Part shown: piece by piece, positions 16,993-25,532 of the stretch
How the letters are laid out: each line of letters starts with the position of its first letter
Numbering within the stretch: the first letter of the stretch is position 1
Assembly (NCBI RefSeq): GCF_030433675.1
Contig: NZ_JAROCB010000004.1
Location: 434,001-498,000, forward strand
Reading direction: 5' to 3'
DNA from: Leifsonia virtsii
GTDB taxonomy: Bacteria; Actinomycetota; Actinomycetes; Actinomycetales; Microbacteriaceae
Length of the DNA: 64,000 bases
Program-made: the position numbers and the translations under genes
Notes under the pieces: model-generated
The model's input: only the letters and a program-made list of their open reading frames with translations
Told to the model about the DNA's origin: nothing
Databases searched by the model: none

Positions 16993-17607
16993 TCAGGAGG
17001 CGGGGACGCTCTGCAGCACCTTCTCCATCAGCGGTGCGGCGTCGCCCGGCTCCTGGAAGACGGGCGAGTCGGCCACGATCCAGTAGCTCCCGCGGAAGAT
17101 CTGCACCTGACCGGAGCTCCCGGGGGCGAAGTAGCCCTCGACCTGCGGAGGGACGCCGTAGGTGGGCACGGGGTTGGACGCCGTGATCGCGCTGTTCTTG
17201 AGCCCCTCCATCGCGCTGGCCGGGGGCTTCGCGACGGCGACCTGGATCACGTCGCCGCTGGTCTGGTTCAGCCAGGCGCACGCCACGCCCTGCCAGTCGG
17301 CGATCTTCTTCTCGAGCGACCCGGCCTTCGGCGCGTAGCCCGGGTCGACGCCGTAGTTCGGGTTGTACGCGTACAGCTGGTCGGGCGTGACGACCTGCTC
17401 GCAGGTCAGCCCGACCGGCGTCGGCGGGTCGCTCGGCGTCGGGGTCGCCGAGGGGGAGCTCGCAGCCGTGCTCGTGCCTGTGGCGGCGGCCGAGGGCGAC
17501 CCGGCCGGCTTCGCGGCGGGGGTGCACCCGGACAGGACGGCGGAGGCGGCGATCCCGGCGGCCACAGCGACGGCCAGGAGCGTGGTGCGGCGGGTGGTGG
17601 TCGGCAT
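16993..17607 (-). CDS. predicted lipoprotein, unknown function
   Basis: A 204-aa protein with a twin-arginine-like basic start (TTTRRTT), a hydrophobic stretch and the lipobox LSGC, so it is predicted to be lipid-anchored outside the membrane. A Ser/Ala/Pro/Thr-rich linker (about residues 30-64) precedes a globular part with two cysteines ([15 protein letters not shown]) that could form a disulfide. The compact C-terminal domain is reminiscent of small DUF3558-like actinobacterial lipoproteins, but I cannot assign a family with confidence. It is a single gene between tRNA-Arg and the divergent argS. Confidence 0.8.
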   Translation of the reverse strand: MPTTTRRTTLLAVAVAAGIAASAVLSGCTPAAKPAGSPSAAATGTSTAASSPSATPTPSDPPTPVGLTCEQVVTPDQLYAYNPNYGVDPGYAPKAGSLEKKIADWQGVACAWLNQTSGDVIQVAVAKPPASAMEGLKNSAITASNPVPTYGVPPQVEGYFAPGSSGQVQIFRGSYWIVADSPVFQEPGDAAPLMEKVLQSVPAS

Positions 17608-17713
17608 TGCGGATCCGTCTCTCTGCTCGGCGCGCGCGGTGCGGGAGCGCGCGTCGCGTCGACCCTATCAACCGTGCATGGCCGCCTCGCCCGGCGTGCA
17701 CCCGCCCGCCCGG

Positions 17714-17719
17714 TAGAAT
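17714..17719 (+). promoter_or_regulatory. argS -10 box, leaderless
   Basis: TAGAAT ends 8 nt before the argS ATG and no ribosome site intervenes, so transcription should begin at or next to the start codon. Confidence 0.65.
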
Positions 17720-17727
17720 CGATCCTC

Positions 17728-19431
17728 ATGACTCCCGCTGACCTCTCCGCCGCCCTTCTCGACATCGTGACGACGGTGGTCGAGCGGCGACGAGAGGCCG
17801 GCGCCGACATCCCGGAGCTGTCGCTCACCGCGGCCGACGTGCCGCTGGAGCGGCCGAAGAACCGCGACCACGGCGACTGGGCCTCCAACGTCGCGATGCG
17901 CCTGGCCAAGAAGGTCGGGACGAACCCGCGGGAGCTGGCGGAGGAGATCGCCGCTGCCGCCGCGGGGATCGACGGCGTGGCCTCGGCAGAGGTGGCCGGC
18001 CCCGGCTTCATCAACTTCCGGCTGGAGGCCGCCGCGGCCGGGCAGCTCGCCAAGACGATCGTGGAGGCCGGCGACGGCTACGGCCGTGGCCACGCCTACG
18101 ACGGGCTCAGCGTCAACCTGGAGTTCGTCTCCGCCAACCCGACCGGCCCTGTCCACATGGGCGGTGCCCGCTGGGCCGCGGTGGGCGACAGCCTCGCGCG
18201 CATCCTGCAGGCGGAGGGCGCCGACGTGACCCGCGAGTACTACTTCAACGACCACGGCTCGCAGATCGACCGCTTCGCCCGCAGCCTCCTCGCCGCCTAC
18301 CTCGGCGAGCCGACGCCGGAGGACGGCTACGGCGGCGCGTACATCGGCGAGATCGCCGAGCGCGTGGTCGCGGCCTACGCCGCGAGTGCCGACGGCGCCG
18401 ACCTCGCCGCGCTGCCGCGTGAGCAGCAGCAGGAGGTCTTCCGCTCCATCGGCACGCAGCTGATGTTCGAGGAGATCAAGCAGCGCCTGCACTCGTTCGG
18501 GGTCGACTTCGACGTGTACTTCCACGAGGACTCGCTGCACGAGTCCGGCGCCGTCGAGCGCGCCATCGAGCGGCTGCGCGAGCAGGGCCACATCTTCGAG
18601 GCCGACGGCGCCATCTGGCTGCGCACGACGACGTTCGGCGACGACCGCGACCGCGTGGTCATCCGCTCCAACGGCGAGCCCGCGTACATCTCCGGCGACC
18701 TCGGCTACTACCTCGACAAGCGCGAGCGCGGCTTCGAGCAGAACATCATCATGCTCGGCGCCGACCACCACGGCTACATCGGCCGCATGATGGCGATGGT
18801 CGAGGCGTTCGGCGACGTGCCGAACGTCAACCTGCAGATCCTGATCGGCCAGCTGGTCAACCTGGTGAAGGACGGCGAGCCGGTCCGGATGTCGAAGCGC
18901 GCGGGCACGATCGTCACGCTCGACGACCTGGTGGACGCCGTGGGCGTCGACGCCGCCCGCTACGCCCTCGTGCGGTCGTCGACCGACTCGCAGCTCGACA
19001 TCGACCTCGACCTGCTCGCCAAGCGCAGCAACGAGAACCCGGTCTACTACGTGCAGTACGCGCACGCCCGCACCCGGTCCGTCGCGGCGAACGCCGAGAA
19101 GGCCGGCGTCGACCGCAGCGTGTTCGCGCCCGAGCTGCTGACCCACGAGACCGAGTCGGCGCTGCTCGGCGGCCTCCAGGAGTTCCCGCGCGTGGTGGCC
19201 CTCGCGGCCGAGCTGCGCGAGCCGCACCGCGTCGCCCGGTACATCGAGGAGCTCGCCGGCCTGTACCACGCCTGGTACGCGGTGCGGGACGGCTCGACGC
19301 GCGTCATCCCGCACGGCGACGAGCCGGTCACCGACGTGCACCGCACGCGGCTGTGGCTGAACGACGCGACCGGCCAGGTCATCCGCAACGGGCTCGGCCT
19401 GCTCGGGGTCTCTGCCCCGGACCGCATGTAG
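17728..19431 (+). CDS. argS: arginyl-tRNA synthetase
   Basis: A 567-aa class I synthetase charging tRNA-Arg. It has the N-terminal additional domain (1-110), the HIGH-like motif in [14 protein letters not shown], the KMSKS-like VRMSKRAG, and the C-terminal DALR anticodon-binding domain ([11 protein letters not shown] near residue 515). The ATG at 17728 follows a TAGAAT -10 box directly, indicating a leaderless mRNA; longer starts read into unrelated sequence. A tRNA-Arg gene lies 0.8 kb upstream. It begins the argS-(DUF2993)-lysA-hom-thrC-thrB cluster common in actinobacteria. Confidence 0.96.
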   Translation: MTPADLSAALLDIVTTVVERRREAGADIPELSLTAADVPLERPKNRDHGDWASNVAMRLAKKVGTNPRELAEEIAAAAAGIDGVASAEVAGPGFINFRLEAAAAGQLAKTIVEAGDGYGRGHAYDGLSVNLEFVSANPTGPVHMGGARWAAVGDSLARILQAEGADVTREYYFNDHGSQIDRFARSLLAAYLGEPTPEDGYGGAYIGEIAERVVAAYAASADGADLAALPREQQQEVFRSIGTQLMFEEIKQRLHSFGVDFDVYFHEDSLHESGAVERAIERLREQGHIFEADGAIWLRTTTFGDDRDRVVIRSNGEPAYISGDLGYYLDKRERGFEQNIIMLGADHHGYIGRMMAMVEAFGDVPNVNLQILIGQLVNLVKDGEPVRMSKRAGTIVTLDDLVDAVGVDAARYALVRSSTDSQLDIDLDLLAKRSNENPVYYVQYAHARTRSVAANAEKAGVDRSVFAPELLTHETESALLGGLQEFPRVVALAAELREPHRVARYIEELAGLYHAWYAVRDGSTRVIPHGDEPVTDVHRTRLWLNDATGQVIRNGLGLLGVSAPDRM

Positions 19432-19468
19432 CCGCCGGCGGAACGAAGCAGACGAGGGAGGCGACCCG

Positions 19469-20263
19469 ATGAGCGAGAACACGACCCAGGTGCTGCCCGG
19501 TGCCGGTGCACCGCAGCGCCGCCGCCGGCCGCGCTGGCTGCGGCTGCTGCTGTGGATCGGCATCCCCGTCGTCGTGATCGTCGTGCTTCTCGTGGTCGTG
19601 GACTCGGCCGCGCGCGCCTACGCCGAGCAGCGGGTCTCCGACGAGATCGAGAAGAACCTGCCTGCCGACGTGAAGGGCCAGGTGACGACGCACATCGGGG
19701 GCTTCTCCGTGCTGCAGCAGTACCTGTCCGGCACCTTCCAGCGGGTGGAGCTCGACGCGCCGAACGTGGTGGCCAAGGGTGCACCGCTCAGCGCGAAGCT
19801 CGTCGCCACCGGCGTCCCGACCGACTTCTCGAAGCCCATCTCGCAGGCGACCGGCACGCTCAGCATCGGCCAGGAGTCGCTCAACAAGCTCGTGCAGATC
19901 CCCGGCGCGACCGGCGACATCACCCTCGGCGCGGGCACCATCGGGTACGACGGCAGCATCAGCCTGCTGGGGCTGCCCGTCCAGTACACGGTCACGGCGA
20001 CCCCGGAGGCCGCGGGCGACCAGGTGCTGCTGAAGCCCGAGAAGGCGAACCTCAAGACCGGCGCGGGCAACGTCAACCTGGATCGGCTGCTGCAGGCGCT
20101 CACCTCGCAGGGCCCGTTCCCGGTGTGCGCCGCGCAGTACCTTCCCGACGGCGTTCAGGTCGACGACATCCAGGTGTCGCAGGGGCGCGCGACCGTGCGG
20201 CTGACCGCCAGCGACTTCGTGATGAACGAGAAGTTCCTGAACAGCAAGGGCAGCTGCTCCTAG
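19469..20263 (+). CDS. DUF2993 (LmeA-like) membrane-anchored protein
   Basis: A 264-aa protein with an arginine-rich cytoplasmic N-terminus (RRRRPRWLR), one membrane span (about 29-46) and an extracytoplasmic DUF2993 domain. Characteristic features are the ARAYAEQRVSDEI helix after the span and repeated short beta segments (GVPTDF, ITLGAGTIGYDG, QVDDIQVSQGRATVRLTA). Two C-terminal cysteines may pair. DUF2993 proteins belong to the tubular lipid-binding-like superfamily, and mycobacterial LmeA acts in lipomannan elongation, so a cell-envelope lipid role is possible but unproven. A GAGGGAGG site precedes the start. It follows argS by 37 bp. Confidence 0.82.
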   Translation: MSENTTQVLPGAGAPQRRRRPRWLRLLLWIGIPVVVIVVLLVVVDSAARAYAEQRVSDEIEKNLPADVKGQVTTHIGGFSVLQQYLSGTFQRVELDAPNVVAKGAPLSAKLVATGVPTDFSKPISQATGTLSIGQESLNKLVQIPGATGDITLGAGTIGYDGSISLLGLPVQYTVTATPEAAGDQVLLKPEKANLKTGAGNVNLDRLLQALTSQGPFPVCAAQYLPDGVQVDDIQVSQGRATVRLTASDFVMNEKFLNSKGSCS

Positions 20264-20398
20264 CCGCCCGGATGTAACACACGGAAAGCGCCCACGGCTC
20301 CCGGATAGACTTCTCCTGTCCTCTCCACCGGCTTCAGGGGCCAATCCGGGTCCGCTCGCCTAGGAGACCCCCACTCGTCACCACCCGTGAGGTTCCCT

Positions 20399-21844
20399 AT
20401 GGCCGATCCGAATCCCCTCGCACCCTCGTGGCTGCATGTCCCGGAGGACGCGAATGCGCTCGTCCCCGGGCTCTGGTCCCGCACCGTCTCGCGTTCCGAC
20501 GGCGAGCTCGTCGTCGGCGGCGTCGCCGCAGGGGAGCTCGCGGCGCGCTTCGGCACGCCGCTCTACGTCGTCGACGAGGAGCACGCCCGCTCGCGCGCCG
20601 TCGAGGTGCGCACCGCCTTCGACCGCGCCTTCGCAGAGATCGGCACGGCCGCGAAGGTCTACTACGCGGGCAAGGCGTTCCTGAGCATCGAGGTCGCGCG
20701 GTGGATGGCCGAGGCCGGCCTCCACATCGACGTCTGCAGCGGCGGCGAGCTCGCGGTCGCGCTGGCGGCCGGTGTCGACCCCGAGCGCCTCGGCTTCCAC
20801 GGCAACAACAAGTCGCTCGCCGAGATCGACCGGGCCGTGCAGGTCGGGGTCGGGGCCATCGTCATCGACAGCCTGCAGGAGATCGACCGGGTCGCCGAGG
20901 CGGCCACGCGGCACGGCGTGCGGCAGAGCGTTCGGCTGCGGGTCAACAGCGGGGTGCACGCGCACACGCACGCATTCCTCGCGACCGCGCACGAGGACCA
21001 GAAATTCGGGATCGCGCTCGAGGCCGCCGAGGAGGCGGTGGAGCTCATCCGCTCGCGTCCGTCGCTGGCGTTCCGCGGGCTGCACTGCCACATCGGCTCG
21101 CAGATCTTCGGCGCGGACGGCTTCGCCGAGTCGGCCGCGCGCCTGCTCACCCTGCACAAGCGGCTGCTGGCCGGGGGAGACGTGCCGGAGCTCAACCTGG
21201 GCGGCGGCTTCGGCATCGCCTACACGGCCGCCGACGACCCGGCCCCGATCGAGGTGCTCGCGCGCCGCATCGCGGAGACCGTGGCGGCCGGATGCGAGGA
21301 GCTCGACATCCCGACGCCCGTCGTCGCCTTCGAGCCCGGCCGGTCGATCATCGGGACCGCCGGCCTCACCCTCTACACGGTCGGCACCACGAAGGACGTG
21401 CCCGTCGCCTTCGAGGACGACGGCGAGACCGCGATCCGCCGTTATGTCAGCGTCGACGGCGGGATGAGCGACAACGCCCGCCCCGCGCTCTACGAGGCCG
21501 ACTACTCGGCCCGCATCGCGAGCCGTGTCTCCGTCGCCCCGCCCGCGCTCGTGCGCGTCGCGGGCAAGCACTGCGAGAGCGGCGACATCGTGGTCGATGC
21601 CGAGTACCTCCCGGCGGACGTCGAGCCGGGCGACCTGCTCGCCGTCCCCGCGACCGGTGCCTACTGCTGGTCGCTCGCGAGCAACTACAACTATCTCGGG
21701 AGGCCGCCGGTGGTCGCCGTCCGCGACGGCGACGCGCGCGTGATCGTGCGTGGAGAGACCATCGAGGACCTCCTCGCCAGGGACGCGGCCTACGACCCGT
21801 CCGAGCAGACCCCCACCGCGTCGAAGGAGCGCAGCCAGGCATGA
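20399..21844 (+). CDS. lysA: diaminopimelate decarboxylase
   Basis: PLP enzyme making L-lysine from meso-diaminopimelate, the last step of lysine synthesis. The 481-aa fold-type III decarboxylase has the PLP lysine at residue 92 (YYAGKAF), the HCHIGSQIF motif, the glycine-rich phosphate loop NLGGGFGIAY and the C-terminal dimer signature CESGDI. The ATG at 20399 is preferred to the GTG at 20387 because GAGG lies 6 bp before the ATG. A TAGACT box at 20306-20311 may start a roughly 85-nt leader. It overlaps hom by 4 bp. Confidence 0.95.
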   Translation: MADPNPLAPSWLHVPEDANALVPGLWSRTVSRSDGELVVGGVAAGELAARFGTPLYVVDEEHARSRAVEVRTAFDRAFAEIGTAAKVYYAGKAFLSIEVARWMAEAGLHIDVCSGGELAVALAAGVDPERLGFHGNNKSLAEIDRAVQVGVGAIVIDSLQEIDRVAEAATRHGVRQSVRLRVNSGVHAHTHAFLATAHEDQKFGIALEAAEEAVELIRSRPSLAFRGLHCHIGSQIFGADGFAESAARLLTLHKRLLAGGDVPELNLGGGFGIAYTAADDPAPIEVLARRIAETVAAGCEELDIPTPVVAFEPGRSIIGTAGLTLYTVGTTKDVPVAFEDDGETAIRRYVSVDGGMSDNARPALYEADYSARIASRVSVAPPALVRVAGKHCESGDIVVDAEYLPADVEPGDLLAVPATGAYCWSLASNYNYLGRPPVVAVRDGDARVIVRGETIEDLLARDAAYDPSEQTPTASKERSQA

Positions 21845-23223
21845 TCGAGTACCGCAACCTCCGCGTCGCCCTCCTCGGGGCCGGCTCCGTCGGCTCTCAG
21901 GTGGCCCGCCTCCTGCTGGAGCAGGGGGACGAGTTCGCCTCCCGCGTCGGCGCCCGGCTCGAGCTGGTCGGCATCGCCGTGCGCGACGTCGACGCCCCCC
22001 GCGACGTCGACCTGCCGCGCGAGCTGCTCACCACCGACGCGAGCTCGCTCATCCTCGGCGCCGACATCGTCGTCGAGCTGATGGGCGGCATCGAGCCCGC
22101 CCGCGGGTACGTGCTCGAGGCGCTCAACTCCGGCGCCGACGTGATCACCGCGAACAAAGCGCTGCTGGCCACGCACGGCCCCGAGCTGTTCGAGGCCGCG
22201 GAGCAGGTCGGCGCGCAGCTCTACTACGAGGCGGCCGTCGCGGGCGCCATCCCGATCATCCGGCCGCTGCGCGACAGCCTCGCCGGCGACCGCATCGAGC
22301 GCATCCTCGGCATCGTCAACGGCACCACCAACTTCGTGCTCGACCGGATGGACGTGCACGGCGAGACCCTGCAGGACGCGCTGGCCACCGCCAGCGACCG
22401 CGGGTACGCCGAGGCCGACCCGACCGCCGACATCGGCGGCTACGACGCGGCCCAGAAGGCGGCCATCCTGGCGAGCCTCGCCTTCCACACCACCGTGCCG
22501 CTCGACCGGGTCTACCGCGAGGGGATCACGGGCGTGACGAAGTCGCAGGTCGACGCCGCGCGCGAGGCCGGCGCCGTCATCAAGCTGCTCGCCATCTGCG
22601 AGCGGATGACCGACCCGGAGTCGGGGGAGGAGGGCGTCTCCGCCCGCGTCTATCCCGCGCTCATCAGCCGCGAACACCCGCTCGCGGCCGTTCACGGCGC
22701 CCACAACGCGGTCTTCGTGCAGGCGGCCGCCGCCGGCGACCTCATGTTCTACGGCGCCGGCGCGGGCGGGGTCGAGACCGCGTCCGCCGTGCTCGGCGAC
22801 GTCGTCTCCGCCGCCCGGCGGCACGTCGTCGGCGGCCCGGGCGTCGCGGAGTCGACGCACGCCGACCTCCCGGTGCTCGACATCGGCCGGGTCGTCACCC
22901 GCTACCAGATCACCCTGGATGTGGAGGACCAGCCGGGCGTGCTCGCCGCGGTGGCGCGCATCCTGAGCGACGGCGGCGTCAGCGTGGAGACCGTGCAGCA
23001 GTCGGTGCCGAGCCTCACCGGGCCGGTCGTCGTGGCCGGTTCGGCGCCGGAGACCGCGGGCCCGCCCGGTGGCCCGATTCACGGCGGCGGCAGGGCCACC
23101 GCTACCCTGGTCATCGGTACCCACGAAGCCGAGGAGGCCGCACTCGCGGCCACCGTCGAGGCGCTCGCGGCGAGCGACGTCGTGATCGCCATCTCTTCCG
23201 TTCTCCGAGTCGAAGGATCGTAA
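21841..23223 (+). CDS. hom: homoserine dehydrogenase
   Basis: Reduces aspartate semialdehyde to homoserine, feeding threonine and methionine. The 460-aa protein has the NAD(P)-binding loop GAGSVGSQVA, the catalytic region with ANKALLATHG and NGTTNFVL, and a C-terminal ACT domain (TLDVEDQPGVLAAVARIL) that normally gives threonine feedback inhibition. The ACT domain is interrupted by a Gly/Pro-rich insertion (about 400-423, TAGPPGGPIHGGG) between the first helix and the final beta-alpha unit. Stop and start of hom and thrC share one base. Confidence 0.95.
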   Translation: MIEYRNLRVALLGAGSVGSQVARLLLEQGDEFASRVGARLELVGIAVRDVDAPRDVDLPRELLTTDASSLILGADIVVELMGGIEPARGYVLEALNSGADVITANKALLATHGPELFEAAEQVGAQLYYEAAVAGAIPIIRPLRDSLAGDRIERILGIVNGTTNFVLDRMDVHGETLQDALATASDRGYAEADPTADIGGYDAAQKAAILASLAFHTTVPLDRVYREGITGVTKSQVDAAREAGAVIKLLAICERMTDPESGEEGVSARVYPALISREHPLAAVHGAHNAVFVQAAAAGDLMFYGAGAGGVETASAVLGDVVSAARRHVVGGPGVAESTHADLPVLDIGRVVTRYQITLDVEDQPGVLAAVARILSDGGVSVETVQQSVPSLTGPVVVAGSAPETAGPPGGPIHGGGRATATLVIGTHEAEEAALAATVEALAASDVVIAISSVLRVEGS

Positions 23224-24329
23224 TGCCCCAGCCCAAGGCCTACAGTCGTCAGTGGCGTGGCGTCCTGCGCGAGTACGCGGACCGCCTGAACATCTCCGAC
23301 GCCACTCCGATCGTCACGCTGGGCGAGGGCGGCACGCCGCTCATCCCCGCGCCCGCGCTCTCCGCGCGCACCGGCGCCGACGTGTACGTGAAGTTTGAGG
23401 GGATGAACCCGACGGGATCGTTCAAGGACCGCGGCATGACCATGGCGATCTCGAAGGCCGTCGAGCACGGCGCGAAGGCCGTCATCTGCGCCTCCACCGG
23501 GAACACCTCGGCCTCCGCCGCCGCGTACGCCACGCACGCCGGCATCCAGGCCGTGGTGCTGGTGCCGGAGGGCAAGATCGCGATGGGCAAGCTAAGCCAG
23601 GCGATCGCGCACAACGCGCAGCTGCTGCAGGTGCAGGGCAACTTCGACGACTGCCTCGACATCGCGCGCGACCTCGCGACGAACTACCCGGTGCACCTGG
23701 TCAACTCGGTGAACCCGGACCGCATCGAGGGCCAGAAGACCGCGGCGTTCGAGGTCGTCGAGGCGCTCGGCGACGCCCCCGACTTCCACATCGTCCCGGT
23801 CGGCAACGCCGGCAACTACACCGCCTACCACCGCGGCTACACCGAGGAGCTCCAGCGCGGAGAGGCGACGAGGCTGCCCCGGATGTTCGGCTTCCAGGCC
23901 GCGGGGAGCGCCCCGATCGTGCTCGGCCACCCGGTCAAGGACCCCGACACCATCGCCACCGCCATCCGCATCGGCAACCCGGCGTCGTGGGAGCTCGCCC
24001 TGAACGCGCGCGACGACAGCGAGGGCTACTTCGGCGCCATCGACGACGCGAAGATCCTGGAGGCGCACCGCCTGCTCTCGGCCGAGGTCGGCATCTTCGT
24101 CGAGCCGGCCTCCGCGATCAGCGTCGCCGGCCTGCTGGAGCGCTCCGCGGCGGGCGTCATCCCCGCCGGCGCCACGGTCGTGCTGACCGTCACCGGCCAC
24201 GGCCTGAAGGACCCGCAGTGGGCCCTCCGCACGGCCGACGGCTCCGACGTGCAGCCGACCGTCGTGCCCGTCGACACGACCGCCATCGCCGACGTGCTCG
24301 GCCTGCAGCGCGCCGAGGCGACCGCGTGA
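23223..24329 (+). CDS. thrC: threonine synthase
   Basis: PLP enzyme converting O-phosphohomoserine to threonine. The 368-aa protein is the short actinobacterial form. The PLP lysine is residue 68 in NPTGSFKDRG, the phosphate-binding loop is STGNTSASAA, and VGNAGNYTAYH lies in the cofactor pocket. Its start overlaps the hom stop and its stop overlaps the thrB start (GTGA), so the three threonine enzymes are translationally coupled. Confidence 0.95.
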   Translation: MPQPKAYSRQWRGVLREYADRLNISDATPIVTLGEGGTPLIPAPALSARTGADVYVKFEGMNPTGSFKDRGMTMAISKAVEHGAKAVICASTGNTSASAAAYATHAGIQAVVLVPEGKIAMGKLSQAIAHNAQLLQVQGNFDDCLDIARDLATNYPVHLVNSVNPDRIEGQKTAAFEVVEALGDAPDFHIVPVGNAGNYTAYHRGYTEELQRGEATRLPRMFGFQAAGSAPIVLGHPVKDPDTIATAIRIGNPASWELALNARDDSEGYFGAIDDAKILEAHRLLSAEVGIFVEPASAISVAGLLERSAAGVIPAGATVVLTVTGHGLKDPQWALRTADGSDVQPTVVPVDTTAIADVLGLQRAEATA

Positions 24330-25282
24330 CCTCGCCCGACCTGCGCGGCCGGACCGTCAGCGTCAAGGTCCCGGCCACCAGCGCCAACCTCGGCCCCGGC
24401 TTCGACACGCTCGGCCTCGCGCTCGCCCTCTACGACGAGCTCGAGGTCTCCGTCCGCGACGAGCCCGGCGCGACCGTCGAGGTCACCGGTGTGGGCGAGG
24501 GCGAGGTGGCCACCGACGAGAGCAACCTCGTCGTCCGCGCGATCGCGCACACCTTCGAGGCGGTCGGCGTGCCGATGCCGGGCCTGAGCCTGCGGGCGCG
24601 CAACAGCATCCCGCACGGCCGCGGGCTCGGGTCCTCGGGCGCCGCCATCGTCTCCGGCATCATGGCGGCGAAAGGGCTCCTGGAGGGCGTCGTCGACCTC
24701 GACGCCCAGCAGCTGCTCGCCCTCGCGAACGACATGGAGGGTCACCCCGACAACGTCGCGCCCGCCCTCTTCGGCGGACTGACGATCGCCTGGGTCACCC
24801 CGGAGGGGCCGCGCTTCAAGAAGCTCATCGTGCACCGCGGCGTCTCGCCGCTCGTGCTGGTGCCGGAGCACGTGATGTCCACGGCCCTGGCGCGCAGCCT
24901 CCAGCCGCAGTCGGTGCCCCACGAGGACGCCGTCTTCAACGTCTCCCGCTCCGCACTGCTCGTCGCGGCCCTCATCCAGAGCCCCGAACTTCTGCACGCG
25001 GCCACCGAGGACAAGCTCCACCAGAGCTACCGCGCCTCGGCGATGCCCGAGACCGACCGGCTCATCACGCTGCTGCGCGAGAACGGCTTCGCGGCCGTCG
25101 TCTCGGGCGCCGGCCCGTCGATCCTGGTGCTCGGGAGCGACCCCAGCCAGCGCCTGGCCGCGGCCAAGCTGGTGGAGGAGGCCGCGCAGACGCGCTGGCA
25201 GCCGCTCATGCTCGCGGTCGACTTCAAGGGCGCGACGGTCGCCCGGGTGGAGTCGGCGTCGGCGGACACACCGGCGGCGTAG
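24326..25282 (+). CDS. thrB: homoserine kinase
   Basis: Phosphorylates homoserine for ThrC. The 318-aa GHMP kinase has motif 1 (VPATSANLGPGFD), the ATP-binding motif PHGRGLGSSGAA and the C-terminal glycine motif SGAGPSI. The GTG start overlaps the thrC stop. It is the last gene of the lysA-hom-thrC-thrB operon, with a 250-bp gap before rho. Confidence 0.95.
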   Translation: MTSPDLRGRTVSVKVPATSANLGPGFDTLGLALALYDELEVSVRDEPGATVEVTGVGEGEVATDESNLVVRAIAHTFEAVGVPMPGLSLRARNSIPHGRGLGSSGAAIVSGIMAAKGLLEGVVDLDAQQLLALANDMEGHPDNVAPALFGGLTIAWVTPEGPRFKKLIVHRGVSPLVLVPEHVMSTALARSLQPQSVPHEDAVFNVSRSALLVAALIQSPELLHAATEDKLHQSYRASAMPETDRLITLLRENGFAAVVSGAGPSILVLGSDPSQRLAAAKLVEEAAQTRWQPLMLAVDFKGATVARVESASADTPAA

Positions 25283-25532
25283 CGTCCTGAGCGCCACGTC
25301 CGAGGTGGTAAACTGCAGTGCACCCGCGAAGAACCCGCGTCACGAGCGAATCCAGCTTCCGGGTGATCTCCTAGCAATCATGCCGTCACTCCTGCCTGCC
25401 TTCCCGGCATTCCCCTAACGGATACCCGGGCGGCGACGTAGCGCGGATCAGAACGCAGCACGTACCGGCAGTTCATGTGGCGAAGCTCACAGACGGCGCG
25501 CAGACGCGCGTCGGGGGAAAGGATCCTCTTCC
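25283..25532 (+). promoter_or_regulatory. rho leader region with small proline-rich uORF
   Basis: A 250-bp gap before rho. A -10-like TAAACT at 25310-25315 would start a leader of about 210 nt. Within it a 12-codon frame (25380-25418) reads MPSLLPAFPAFP then TAA. Its ribosome site is weak. A long leader suits rho, which commonly controls its own transcription, but the uORF function is speculative. Confidence 0.4.

Noticed and set aside
20264-20398. Possible lysine riboswitch before lysA
   Set aside because: The leader is about 85 nt, too short for an L-box, and no matching junction motifs were seen.
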